From the NCBI GenBank assembly GCA_002393835.1, contig DGTW01000293.1, forward strand, positions 1-8,536: 8,536 nucleotides of DNA. Reading direction: 5' to 3'. Origin of the DNA: Treponema sp. UBA4326. Its GTDB lineage: Bacteria; Spirochaetota; Spirochaetia; Treponematales; Treponemataceae. A program made the position numbers and the translations under genes. Below, one piece after another: positions 1 to 6,971 of this stretch. How positions within the stretch are numbered: the stretch's first letter is position 1; each line of letters begins with the position of its first letter. The notes beneath the pieces were generated by a model. The model ran no database searches. It was not told the origin of the DNA and saw only the letters and a program-made list of their open reading frames with translations.

Positions 1-19
1 AATAGCCGATATCTGACAT
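1..19 (-). CDS. Possible start of a leftward gene, cut by the window edge
   Basis: Reading leftward from an ATG at 17-19 gives six open codons (M-S-D-I-G-Y) before the window ends. The only support is position: the ATG lies 14 nt after the TATAAT box of a good extended -10 sequence on the same strand, downstream of rnz. No strong ribosome binding site is visible; the upstream bases are AT-rich. The visible part is far too short for any product call, and the ATG could be chance. Confidence 0.2.
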
Positions 20-32
20 AACTTTATTATTC

Positions 33-50
33 TATTATACCACCATAATA
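33..50. repeat. AT-rich inverted repeat over the left-edge promoter
   Basis: TATTAT and ATAATA form perfect 6-nt arms around a 6-nt spacer (ACCACC). The repeat overlaps the leftward -10 box, so it could be an operator half-site pair. An all-AT stem is too weak for a convincing terminator of rnz and no long T-run follows. Short AT-rich palindromes also occur by chance in such sequence. Confidence 0.3.
34..42 (-). promoter_or_regulatory. Extended -10 promoter element pointing left
   Basis: On the minus strand the sequence reads TGGTATAAT, an extended -10 (TGn) joined to a perfect TATAAT hexamer. No convincing -35 is present at 16-18 nt spacing, which extended -10 promoters can tolerate. It lies downstream of the rnz stop and faces out of the window, so it would drive the next leftward gene independently of rnz. 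Expected transcription start is near 26-28. Confidence 0.4.
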
Positions 51-84
51 CTGGTCATGCTAGAAAATATATGAAGCTCTCCCC

Positions 85-1011
85 CTAATCCGAATACGGA
101 ATATCGAAAATCATCCTGTCTTTTGTGAGCTCGGCCTTGGGGTAGACTTCCTGCGCCTGCTTCAAAAGCACATCCAGCTCGCGGTCGGTGTAGCGCGGGG
201 AATAGTGAATCATCGCCATGCGGCTTGCATTTGCGTCCCGGGCGATTGTGGCGGCCTGACGGGCGGTCATGTGCTTTTTTTCTTTGGCCTGGTCCTCGCA
301 GTCATCGGCGAACATGCCTTCACAAATCAGAAGGTCGCTCCCCTGCACTTCACGCGCGATGCTCGGAAGATACTGGGTGTCGGTCACGAAAGAGAATTTG
401 CGGCCGCTTCGTTTTTCGCCCATCACATCGCTTGGCTTGACGATTTTTCCGTCGCTCGAAGTGACTTCCTCGCCACGCTGGAGTTTTCCCCATAAAGGGC
501 CGCGCGGGATTCCAAGAGACTCTGCCTTTTGAGGATTGAATTCGCCCGGGCGGTCAAGTTCTTCGAGCGTGTAGCCAACGCAGGTCTTTGTGTGCGAGAG
601 CGGAAAGGCGCGGATGTAAAAATCTTTGCCTTCATGCACGACGCAAGGAGCCGTAATTTCTTTTATTATAATGGGATAATTGATGTACATATCAAGGACC
701 TGCCGGCTGGTCTCCACATATTCACGAACTTTGGGCGGACCGTAGATGTAAAGCGGCTCGGTGCGGTCAACCTGGGCCGAGAGCATGAGCATTCCGGGAA
801 GCCCCGTCACATGGTCGGCGTGTGTATGTGAGATAAAAATCGCATCGATTTTCTTCCATTTGAGGTTGAGCCGTTTGAGTGAAACCTGAGTACCCTCGCC
901 GCAGTCAAAAAGGAACAAATCTCCGTCACGGCGGAGCAAAACTGATGTAAGGTGACGGTAAGGAAGGGGCATCATGCCGCCACAGCCAAGAACGAATGCT
1001 TCTAAATTCAT
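85..1011 (-). CDS. rnz: Ribonuclease Z (tRNA 3' endonuclease)
   Basis: RNase Z is a zinc-dependent cytosolic endonuclease that cuts precursor tRNA just after the discriminator base so that CCA can be added or exposed. The 308-residue length fits the short bacterial form. The metallo-beta-lactamase signature HTHADH is at residues 62-67 (H62, H64, D66, H67). Further likely zinc ligands are H140 in PLSH, D211 in VTDT and H269 in IHY. The HMTARQAA segment with H247 matches the conserved family histidine motif, and a Gly/Pro-rich stretch near 166-180 corresponds to the flexible tRNA-binding arm region. The ATG at 1011 is fixed by the family's N-terminal beta strand (AFVLGCGG, from residue 5). There is no Shine-Dalgarno sequence. 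An extended -10 ends 6 nt before the ATG, so translation may be leaderless. The stop is TAG, with no clear intrinsic terminator after it. Sampled GC is higher here than in the jet genes. Confidence 0.95.
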   Translation of the reverse strand: MNLEAFVLGCGGMMPLPYRHLTSVLLRRDGDLFLFDCGEGTQVSLKRLNLKWKKIDAIFISHTHADHVTGLPGMLMLSAQVDRTEPLYIYGPPKVREYVETSRQVLDMYINYPIIIKEITAPCVVHEGKDFYIRAFPLSHTKTCVGYTLEELDRPGEFNPQKAESLGIPRGPLWGKLQRGEEVTSSDGKIVKPSDVMGEKRSGRKFSFVTDTQYLPSIAREVQGSDLLICEGMFADDCEDQAKEKKHMTARQAATIARDANASRMAMIHYSPRYTDRELDVLLKQAQEVYPKAELTKDRMIFDIPYSD

Positions 1012-1017
1012 GGCGGA

Positions 1018-1026
1018 ATTGTATCA
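1018..1026 (-). promoter_or_regulatory. Extended -10 element of rnz, possibly leaderless
   Basis: On the minus strand this reads TGATACAAT, a TGn extension plus TACAAT (5 of 6 matches to TATAAT). Only six bases (TCCGCC) separate it from the rnz ATG, so transcription would begin at or next to the start codon. A -35 at 17-nt spacing reads TTCCCC, a poor match. Inferred from sequence only. Confidence 0.4.
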
Positions 1027-1070
1027 GATTTTTGGTGATTGGGGAATAATGAGGAAAAATCTTGAAATAA

Positions 1071-1099
1071 TTGGATTTTAATAATTTTTCTGCTAATAT
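1071..1099 (+). promoter_or_regulatory. Promoter of the unknown gene, possibly leaderless
   Basis: TTGGAT at 1071-1076 is followed after exactly 17 nt by TAATAT at 1094-1099, which carries a TGC extension at 1091-1093. Six bases (ATCGCT) separate the -10 from the ATG at 1106. The -35 matches consensus at only 3 of 6 positions and the -10 at 4 of 6, so the call depends mostly on spacing and the TGn extension. GAGG at 1051-1054 is the nearest purine-rich motif and is about 50 nt from the ATG, too far to be a ribosome binding site. Confidence 0.4.
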
Positions 1100-1105
1100 A
1101 TCGCT

Positions 1106-2152
1106 ATGATTACAGATAAACTCTATGACAAGGCTTTTGAATATTTCGGAACTAAGCTTTGGAAACAGCTTTATGACATGGACTTGTTTGCAGTAGAATT
1201 CTCAGACAAAGAAATCGGCTGGTGCACTGTCATGGGAGAGCTTGGAGAGCATATCAGTCTTGCGGTCTATGTAGGGAATGAAGGGCTCAAGACTTTTTAT
1301 GATCTGCTTGGAAGCAATGATGAAAACATTAGTGATGAGCAATATCAGGAAATTTCCCTGGGGCGGAACTGCCTTCATTGCTCGCTTGAAACAAAAGATT
1401 TTATGCTTCCTGACGAACTCACGGAATTCAAATCTTATATAGAGCGAACCGGGAATAAAATCAAAGGCGAAAGAAGAAAATTCGTTCACTTTACAAAATA
1501 TGCCCCGCATTGCCTTCCATGGTATATAAAGAGCAAAAAAGATTTGTCATATATTGAGCAGGCTCTTGAAGCTGCTGTTGAGGTTTCTAAGAAACTTTCG
1601 GAAAAATCAAAGATTGAGCTTGGATTTCCTCCAGATGAACAGAATGAAATGCAGAAAACAATTCCGCTTCTTTCAAAGACAAAAACAGGCTTTGAATGGA
1701 AAACTATTGAGCTTCCGCAAGAAATTGCCGTTCCATATTTTGAGCCGAAACTTTCAGATGAAGCGGCGGAAGAACTTTCTTCTTTTGAGCGGAAGGGAAC
1801 TCTTGAATGCAAGGTTTTTCGTATCCCCTTTCCGCTGGAAGACAAAAAAAATGAGCCGCCTCGCTACCCTGCAATTCTCCTTGCCTTGGACACAGATGCA
1901 GGTATGATTGTCTCAAAGCCAGATTTCATTATGGATGATGAGGAAGATTTGAAGCTCTTCGATTCCTTTGCCGACATATTTTTCGACCAAAAGTTTCTTC
2001 CAGAAAAAATCAAGGCCTTTGACGACAGAACGGTAAATCTCCTGAAAAATTTCTGTCTCCAGACAGGAACGCCGATAGCTGTAGAGCCTGTAAGAGAGGC
2101 TGAGGCGGCATTTGGGGATATGCTAATGCACATGGGAATGATGGGATTTTAA
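1106..2152 (+). CDS. Unknown protein with DUF7309/DUF6930-like layout
   Basis: This 348-residue protein has no assigned function. Its layout resembles, from memory, Firmicutes and spirochaete proteins pairing DUF7309 (about residues 1-170) with DUF6930 (about 220-330). Landmarks in the first part are LWKQLYDMDLFAV (18-30), WCTVMGELGEHISLAVYVG (39-57) and CLPWYI (136-141). The second part has a conserved-looking RYPAILLALDTDAGMIV (253-269). A Glu/Lys-rich linker joins them. There is no signal peptide, membrane segment or recognisable catalytic motif, so it is probably cytosolic; the C-terminus is Met-rich. The ATG at 1106 is supported because the LWKQLYD segment needs the preceding N-terminal helix. 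It is divergent from rnz and convergent with jetD, so it is not in the Wadjet operon. Related proteins occur singly in many genomes; a housekeeping or a defence role would both be speculation. Confidence 0.88.
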   Translation: MITDKLYDKAFEYFGTKLWKQLYDMDLFAVEFSDKEIGWCTVMGELGEHISLAVYVGNEGLKTFYDLLGSNDENISDEQYQEISLGRNCLHCSLETKDFMLPDELTEFKSYIERTGNKIKGERRKFVHFTKYAPHCLPWYIKSKKDLSYIEQALEAAVEVSKKLSEKSKIELGFPPDEQNEMQKTIPLLSKTKTGFEWKTIELPQEIAVPYFEPKLSDEAAEELSSFERKGTLECKVFRIPFPLEDKKNEPPRYPAILLALDTDAGMIVSKPDFIMDDEEDLKLFDSFADIFFDQKFLPEKIKAFDDRTVNLLKNFCLQTGTPIAVEPVREAEAAFGDMLMHMGMMGF

Positions 2153-2167
2153 GTCCTTTTGGGCGCA

Positions 2168-2185
2168 ACCCGCCTGACGGCGGGT
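2168..2185. repeat. Perfect 7-bp GC hairpin after the unknown gene
   Basis: ACCCGCC and GGCGGGT pair perfectly around a TGAC loop, 15 nt after the stop codon at 2152. The stem is strong but is followed by CGGCAAG on the plus strand and TTGCGCCC on the minus strand, so it lacks the U-tract of a classical intrinsic terminator. Confidence 0.55.
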
Positions 2186-2188
2186 CGG

Positions 2189-2220
2189 CAAGCACCTTAG
2201 TTGTCGTGCTTGTTTGCTTT
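2189..2220 (+). terminator. Possible imperfect terminator of the unknown gene
   Basis: CAAGCAC (2189-2195) pairs with GTGCTTG (2206-2212) across a 10-nt loop, and the plus strand continues TTTGCTTT, a broken T-tract. It lies about 37 nt after the stop codon. The stem is moderate and the tail is interrupted, so efficiency is uncertain. Confidence 0.35.
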
Positions 2221-2242
2221 CCGTGGCTCCGGTGCTTCGCAC

Positions 2243-2258
2243 TGGCGCAAAAGCGCCA
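2243..2258. repeat. Perfect 6-bp hairpin with AAAA loop
   Basis: TGGCGC and GCGCCA pair perfectly around AAAA. It competes for bases 2243-2245 with the hairpin at 2229-2245 (CCGGTGC with GCACTGG, loop TTC). No T-tract follows on either strand. Confidence 0.5.
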
Positions 2259-2314
2259 CCACTACAATCCCTTGCGCGAGGGGCAGGCAAAAAAAATTTC
2301 TTAGCTACGTCCAG

Positions 2315-3562
2315 TCAAATCTCAAGCCTTTCCTTCAGATATTCCATCGAAATTCTCTCCTGCTCAAGCCTGTTCCGCCCTTTGTCAGCCCTTAACTCTG
2401 CAAAAAGGGCCTTTTCTTCCCCGGTGAGATTTTCTGGAATGCTTTCTCCAGGAAGACTTTTTCCTTCTGCTCTGAACGAATCAAATGAATCGAGAGTCTT
2501 TTTGTCCATGCAGAAAGATTTTGTATTTGGGAAATATTTTCTGAAATCAGAGAGAATCAAAAATCCGTGCTCGTCGAGGTCGCCGAAATAGAAAACTTCG
2601 TGATTTTTGAGCCAGATGCAGTTTTTTAGCGATGTCACTGAAAATCCGTGTCCCCAGATGCAAAGGGCTTTTTCTACAGGCGGAAAAGTCAGGTAGACCA
2701 TTTCATTTTCGATGATGAAGATTTTCTGCACATTGTTCAGAATGCAAGGATTGTCAAAATGCTCAAAATCTTCAAGAGGTAATGAAACTTCAGAAATCGA
2801 AAGGTCTGCGAGTTTGAGTGCGATTGTTTTATCGAGGGAGCGAAGCCTTACAAAAGGAGGTTTTTCTTTGAGTCCGCAATATTTTTCAAAATCGGACACT
2901 TTTACTTCTTGCTGGCCATCATTTTTGAGGCAGATCAAAAGACTTAGAATCAGAGTCTTGTTGTTTTCAATGAATTTTGTGTGCACGCCAAGGGGAATTT
3001 CACGGATATAAAGATTTGAGAGCGGATTTTCCAAAAACCACTTTACGCAAAGGCAGATATTTTCCCAAAAATCTTTTTCATCGTAGAAGTCCGTAAGATA
3101 TGAAAGATTCGCATAAGCCCATGCTCCAAGAAAATCCGAATTATTTGCAGATGAGCAAAAATTTTTGAAAAGAACTGTAAGAGCCTGCGTGAGTCTCTTT
3201 GTTTCGGATTTCTTTTCGATAAAAGACAAAAAATCTTCTTCGGTCTCAAAAAGAATCCTTGAAAGCTGGGACTGAGTTCCGTTGTTCCGCGTACGTTTCT
3301 GCTCAAAAACGAGTGAGTAGCCCTTACCTTTTTTTTGCTTGCTATTTTGAATGAGCGGGATAAAATCTTTTTCGCGCGCAAGAAGATTATCCGAGCTCTT
3401 TCCTTTGTCAGAGCGGATTTCAAGCGGAAAAAATTCTAGAGATTTTGAGATGGCTTCAGAATGACAGGCAGCCTTTTCAGAAAAGAAAGACTCAATCTTA
3501 AACCTGAGAAAATCCCGGAATTTACGTTCGCTCTTTGCTTTCAGTTCAGCAACAGTAATCAT
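2315..3562 (-). CDS. jetD: Wadjet nuclease subunit JetD (TOPRIM, DUF3322/DUF2220)
   Basis: JetD is the DNA-cleaving subunit of Wadjet. In studied systems it dimerises and cuts small circular DNA that the JetABC motor has reeled in. The 415-residue protein has an N-terminal DUF3322-like part (roughly 1-190), the conserved LGVHTKFIEN segment (191-200), and a C-terminal DUF2220/TOPRIM domain. TOPRIM residues are intact: E285 in IIENE and D328/D330 in YFGDLDEHG. WGHG (303-306) and a late RLEQERI motif (398-404) also match the family. The ATG overlaps the jetC stop (ATGA), with AGGA at 3570-3573 seven nt upstream, so translation is probably coupled to jetC. It is the last gene of the operon, stopping with TGA 162 nt from the convergent unknown gene. 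Its terminator is unclear; the hairpin cluster downstream may serve. The residue pattern predicts an active nuclease. Confidence 0.95.
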   Translation of the reverse strand: MITVAELKAKSERKFRDFLRFKIESFFSEKAACHSEAISKSLEFFPLEIRSDKGKSSDNLLAREKDFIPLIQNSKQKKGKGYSLVFEQKRTRNNGTQSQLSRILFETEEDFLSFIEKKSETKRLTQALTVLFKNFCSSANNSDFLGAWAYANLSYLTDFYDEKDFWENICLCVKWFLENPLSNLYIREIPLGVHTKFIENNKTLILSLLICLKNDGQQEVKVSDFEKYCGLKEKPPFVRLRSLDKTIALKLADLSISEVSLPLEDFEHFDNPCILNNVQKIFIIENEMVYLTFPPVEKALCIWGHGFSVTSLKNCIWLKNHEVFYFGDLDEHGFLILSDFRKYFPNTKSFCMDKKTLDSFDSFRAEGKSLPGESIPENLTGEEKALFAELRADKGRNRLEQERISMEYLKERLEI

Positions 3563-6500
3563 AAATCATTCCTGGCTTTTTGATATTCCTGAATCGTCAT
3601 CGAAAGGAGCCTTGAATCGTTGGTGTTTTTGTTCTCAGTCATGTGAACCGACGAAATGTAGTCCTCGACGATGTTTATTTTGTCCAGTGGCGTGATGACC
3701 ATGACCTGCAAATCCAGCTGCCTGAAAAGTTTCATGGCATATTCGGAATTCGTGGAATCGCTCTTGCTGAAAGCTTCGTCGATTATTACAAATCTGAATG
3801 ATTTTTTGCTTTCTTCGTTGATGTTGAACTGATATGAAATCGCAGAGGCAAGAATCGTGTATGTGAGCTTGGCCTTTTCGCCACCTGAGAGACTTGCGCT
3901 GTCGGAATAATACTGCTTCTGAACATCGTCCTGACAATAATTTTCGCTTGCGGCAAATGTGAACCAGTTTCGGATATCGAGCACATAATCACGCAGATTC
4001 TGATTTTCTTTGAGGGATTCAAGGAAAGACTTTATCTTGCCGAAAAGTTCTTCCTCGTATTCGATGTCCTGCATCTGAATACGCACAGTGTCCGGAATCG
4101 CAGAGTGAAGCTTACGGCTGAACTCATCAATCCGCGTGTCCTTTGCCTTCTCGCATTTGAGCGAAAGATATGTGTCGGGATTATGCTGATAAACGATTGC
4201 CTTCAGGTTCTGGTTCAGGTAGCCAACTGCGTTTTCAATGTCTTCCTTTGCGTTGTTTATGAACTGATTGAAATTGATGATGTCTTCTTTGACCGAATTG
4301 TGCAGAAATTCATGGAACTGCTTCTGATATTTGGGCAAATCGTCTTTTTTGAGCCTGATATAAAAATTATTGTAGTCCGGAAGAAATTCTTTGGTTGCTC
4401 CAAAGGCAGAAAAATCGCTTGACCAGTCGCCGAATTCTTCCCTTAATTTCTGGCTCGGAATGGAAATTTCGCGCATGTATTGTCCCAGGTTAAGTTCATA
4501 GCCCTGGATGCTTTTTGTTTTCCCCGAGATTTTTCCGTCTAAATCCTGAAGGATGTTCTGCTCGCCGTGGTTCACAGCCTCTTCGCTTTCGGCCTTCGTA
4601 AGACGCGGATATTCTTCGCATAAATCGGCGATTGCTTTTTTGATGACAGATTCAAAATCAGGGTGTTCGCTGTATAGCTTCCATTTGTTTTGGTTTTCTT
4701 CAAGTTTTTCCGAAACTGTTGAAAGCCTGTCGCGGCTTACAGCAAGCTGATTGCTCAATTTTTCCTTGTCCTGCTCAACCAGTCGTTTTTCTTCTTTTTT
4801 CTGCTCCAAAAGGGCGAATTTTTCCTGAATATCCTTTGATTTTGAAAGTTTCTGCTTTTCGTCGGAAAGTGAATCGATTTTTTTTGCGACGGAAGCAAAG
4901 TCGATTTTTTCAAAAGAAGAAATTTCAAGAAGAGAATTGGCGGCAAGCGTTTTTCTGAAAAGAGAATCAAGTTTTTCATCAGTTTTTATAATCTGAGCTT
5001 TCAGTCTTTCATTCTCGGTTTTCAGTTCATCAAGCTGACTGCTCAAAATCTTTCGTTTTTGAGTGTTGTCCCAGCCAAGTACAGGAGTGAAATTCTGTCT
5101 TACTTCTTTTCTGTCGTCTTTTTCGTGACGGATTCCGTTTTTAATCAGGCCTGATTTTGTGAGAGCCTTGTCAGCCCTGGAGATTTCCTGAGTGTCGTCG
5201 GTACAGCGGTAATCGAACTTTTGCTGTATGTAATTTTCAATCCATTCGCAAAGTTCATGGTTCTTTTTTGCCTCAACTTTCCCCGGAAGAGAATCTGAAT
5301 CAAAGGAAGGCCCGCCAAGGGTAAAATTATCGTTTTCTGAGGCCCGGAGATAAACGACACGTCCGCCCATGTCGTGATTTTTGACATAATCTGTGACACG
5401 CTTGTAAAATTCTTCCTTTACGAGAATCGTGAGCGCAAAATTGTGAAGGAGCCGCTCAATCGCGTAATTCCATTCTTCCTCGCCCTTTTTTACCTGAAGA
5501 AGCTCACCCGCAAAAGGAAGCTCGCTTTCCGTGATTTTTAGATGAGAACAAATCTCCTGGCGAATTTGGATGTTTTTTTCTGGGATATTTGAATTGCGTT
5601 TTCCCAGAGAAAGAAGCTCAGTTTCGATATTTTTGAGTGAATCTTCATTTTCTTTTCTGCTGATTGAAATTTCAGTCTTTTTTTCATCAAGAGAATTCTT
5701 TTCTTCGCCCATCTTTTGAGTGAGGGACTGCATTTCAAGAAGATTTTTCTCGAATTCTTTTTGATTTACAGGAAGGTTCAAAGAAAGAAGACTTGCCTTC
5801 TCCGAATATTTTTCTGACTCGCTTTTACGCCTGTTTTTTTCTTCGTCAAGATTTCTGATTTCGCTTTCAATCTGGGAGATTCTTCTGGCAGAGTCACTTG
5901 AATCAATGTCAGCCTGCAAGGTTCTGATTGCTTCTTCAAGAATCTGGCTTTCCTTTGTTTTCTGCTCTCTGCTTTCTTCAAGGGAATCGATTTCTCTTTT
6001 GAGCTCCCCGCTTTTTTTGTTGAGGATTTCAAGATTCCGCTCAGTTTTCCATGGAATTATTGCTTCACGAAGTTTTGTCAGCCGTTCTTTTTCAAGGGCA
6101 GTCTCTTCAAGCTTTTTCCCTGTCTGGATTATGGGCTCCAGCATTTCAATCTGCTTCTGAGTCTTTAAAATTGTCCTTTCGCTTTGAAGAAGGTTCTCGT
6201 AATTCATCTCAAGTTTCTGGAATTCAAGATCAGCGTCGGCTTTTTCAAGCATGTTCTCACGGATAAACTCAGTCAGATTACCAAGAACCTTAAGACCTAC
6301 AATCTGCGAGAAAAGTTTAAGGGCCTTGTCGCTTCGAAAGCCTAGAATCTGAGAGAAAGCAACCTTATATTTTTCAAATGAATCATAGAATATTGTTCCC
6401 GAAGAATTCGAAAGAAGCCGTTTCCATTTACCGCCACGGTCAATTTTGGAGCCGGAAGCCGAAAGAATTTCCATAATGTTTTCGATTGAGAGGCGACTTT

Positions 6501-6951
6501 CGGTTAAGGCGAAAATCCTCTGTAAGTCAGAGCCTGAAAAATAGCGTACCTGCAAAAGGCTTAAGGTGCGGCCTGTCTTCTGGTCTAAAAAGCAGCCATT
6601 TAAAATTGAAATAACATCGTCCTTTTTGCGAAGGTATTGGGTTGAATTCGCCGAATCCTGATTCTGAATGTTTCCGTATGCCCCAAGAACATAGGATTCC
6701 TCGCTGCGGTCTTTCTTTTTGGTCGAGCCGGAAGACTGATTGTAAAAGCGCAGGGAATTAGGAACAATCAGAGTGGTGAGAGCATCGACAAGAGTAGTTT
6801 TCCCCGAACCGTTCACGCCCGTAAGAAGTGTGGATTTGCTTTCAGCATTCAGAGTATAAACTTGAGAGTCAAAGAGTCCCCAGTTGAGAATCTGAAAGAA
6901 TTCTAGATGAAAGCCGGAAATTTCTTCGGATTGAAATAATTCAAAACTCAT
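3559..6951 (-). CDS. jetC: Wadjet SMC-like ATPase JetC (COG4913-like)
   Basis: JetC is the ATP-driven motor of Wadjet, a MukB-like SMC protein that dimerises through its heads and extrudes DNA loops with JetA and JetB. The 1130 residues follow the SMC plan. The N-terminal head half opens with GFHLEFFQILNWGLF (13-27) and carries Walker A GVNGSGKT (45-52). NQSSG (71-75) and SYVLG (86-90) follow, as in COG4913 proteins. A charged coiled coil spans about 245-450, then a globular hinge-like middle (about 470-635, with ELPFAGELL at 477-485), then the return coil (about 636-830). The C-terminal head half has the ABC signature LSGGE (1021-1025), Walker B FVIIDE (1054-1059, catalytic E1059) and a D-loop ending at D1065. 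All ATPase motifs are intact. The start is 20 nt after the jetB stop with AGGAG 10 nt upstream. The stop overlaps jetD by ATGA. MukB or SbcC are the alternatives, excluded by the JetA/B/D neighbours. Confidence 0.96.
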   Translation of the reverse strand: MSFELFQSEEISGFHLEFFQILNWGLFDSQVYTLNAESKSTLLTGVNGSGKTTLVDALTTLIVPNSLRFYNQSSGSTKKKDRSEESYVLGAYGNIQNQDSANSTQYLRKKDDVISILNGCFLDQKTGRTLSLLQVRYFSGSDLQRIFALTESRLSIENIMEILSASGSKIDRGGKWKRLLSNSSGTIFYDSFEKYKVAFSQILGFRSDKALKLFSQIVGLKVLGNLTEFIRENMLEKADADLEFQKLEMNYENLLQSERTILKTQKQIEMLEPIIQTGKKLEETALEKERLTKLREAIIPWKTERNLEILNKKSGELKREIDSLEESREQKTKESQILEEAIRTLQADIDSSDSARRISQIESEIRNLDEEKNRRKSESEKYSEKASLLSLNLPVNQKEFEKNLLEMQSLTQKMGEEKNSLDEKKTEISISRKENEDSLKNIETELLSLGKRNSNIPEKNIQIRQEICSHLKITESELPFAGELLQVKKGEEEWNYAIERLLHNFALTILVKEEFYKRVTDYVKNHDMGGRVVYLRASENDNFTLGGPSFDSDSLPGKVEAKKNHELCEWIENYIQQKFDYRCTDDTQEISRADKALTKSGLIKNGIRHEKDDRKEVRQNFTPVLGWDNTQKRKILSSQLDELKTENERLKAQIIKTDEKLDSLFRKTLAANSLLEISSFEKIDFASVAKKIDSLSDEKQKLSKSKDIQEKFALLEQKKEEKRLVEQDKEKLSNQLAVSRDRLSTVSEKLEENQNKWKLYSEHPDFESVIKKAIADLCEEYPRLTKAESEEAVNHGEQNILQDLDGKISGKTKSIQGYELNLGQYMREISIPSQKLREEFGDWSSDFSAFGATKEFLPDYNNFYIRLKKDDLPKYQKQFHEFLHNSVKEDIINFNQFINNAKEDIENAVGYLNQNLKAIVYQHNPDTYLSLKCEKAKDTRIDEFSRKLHSAIPDTVRIQMQDIEYEEELFGKIKSFLESLKENQNLRDYVLDIRNWFTFAASENYCQDDVQKQYYSDSASLSGGEKAKLTYTILASAISYQFNINEESKKSFRFVIIDEAFSKSDSTNSEYAMKLFRQLDLQVMVITPLDKINIVEDYISSVHMTENKNTNDSRLLSMTIQEYQKARNDL

Positions 6952-6961
6952 TTTAGCATGT

Positions 6962-6966
6962 CTCCT
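6962..6966 (-). promoter_or_regulatory. Ribosome binding site deciding the jetC start
   Basis: AGGAG sits inside AAAGGAGA in the jetB-jetC gap, 10 nt before the jetC ATG at 6951. A closer ATG at 6957-6959 is only 2 nt away and reaches a stop after three codons (ATG CTA AAA TGA), so the 6951 ATG is the true start. Confidence 0.65.
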
Positions 6967-6971
6967 TTCCC

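Larger units (their letters stand above)
2161..2290. repeat. GC-rich hairpin cluster, likely dispersed intergenic repeat
   Basis: This short spacer contains five consecutive potential stem-loops: 2168-2185 (7 bp), 2189-2212 (7 bp), 2229-2245 (7 bp with one G-U), 2243-2258 (6 bp, AAAA loop) and 2269-2282 (4 bp). The third and fourth share arm bases, so they are alternatives. The composition is much more GC-rich than the flanking genes, and no ORF of note fills it. It resembles intergenic repeat sequence I recall from Treponema genomes, but no second copy is in this window to prove repetition. Its position between convergent genes suits a transcription barrier or a tolerated insertion site. Confidence 0.45.

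Noticed and set aside
205..831. Several plus-strand open frames over rnz
   Set aside because: They are antisense shadows of rnz, whose metallo-beta-lactamase residues fix the coding strand.
2287..2301. A-run read on the minus strand as a T-tract terminator of jetD
   Set aside because: The T8 run just after the jetD stop has no stable stem immediately before it, so a classical intrinsic terminator is not supported.
2201..2591. Plus-strand open frames running from the hairpin cluster into jetD
   Set aside because: They are low-complexity, Ser/Phe-rich translations antisense to the conserved JetD C-terminus, with no start signals.
4105..4422. Open frame of 105 codons on the plus strand
   Set aside because: It lies wholly inside jetC on the opposite strand, with no ribosome binding site or recognisable protein pattern; the jetC motifs fix the real frame.
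3559..6951. jetC as a chromosomal MukB or an SbcC exonuclease subunit
   Set aside because: Neighbouring DUF3375, DUF4194 and DUF2220-type genes and the COG4913-like N-terminal head are specific to Wadjet; no MukE/MukF or SbcD is present.
6948..6959. Tiny ORF (ATG CTA AAA TGA) overlapping the jetC start
   Set aside because: The AGGAG is only 2 nt from its ATG, too close, and is properly spaced for the jetC ATG instead.
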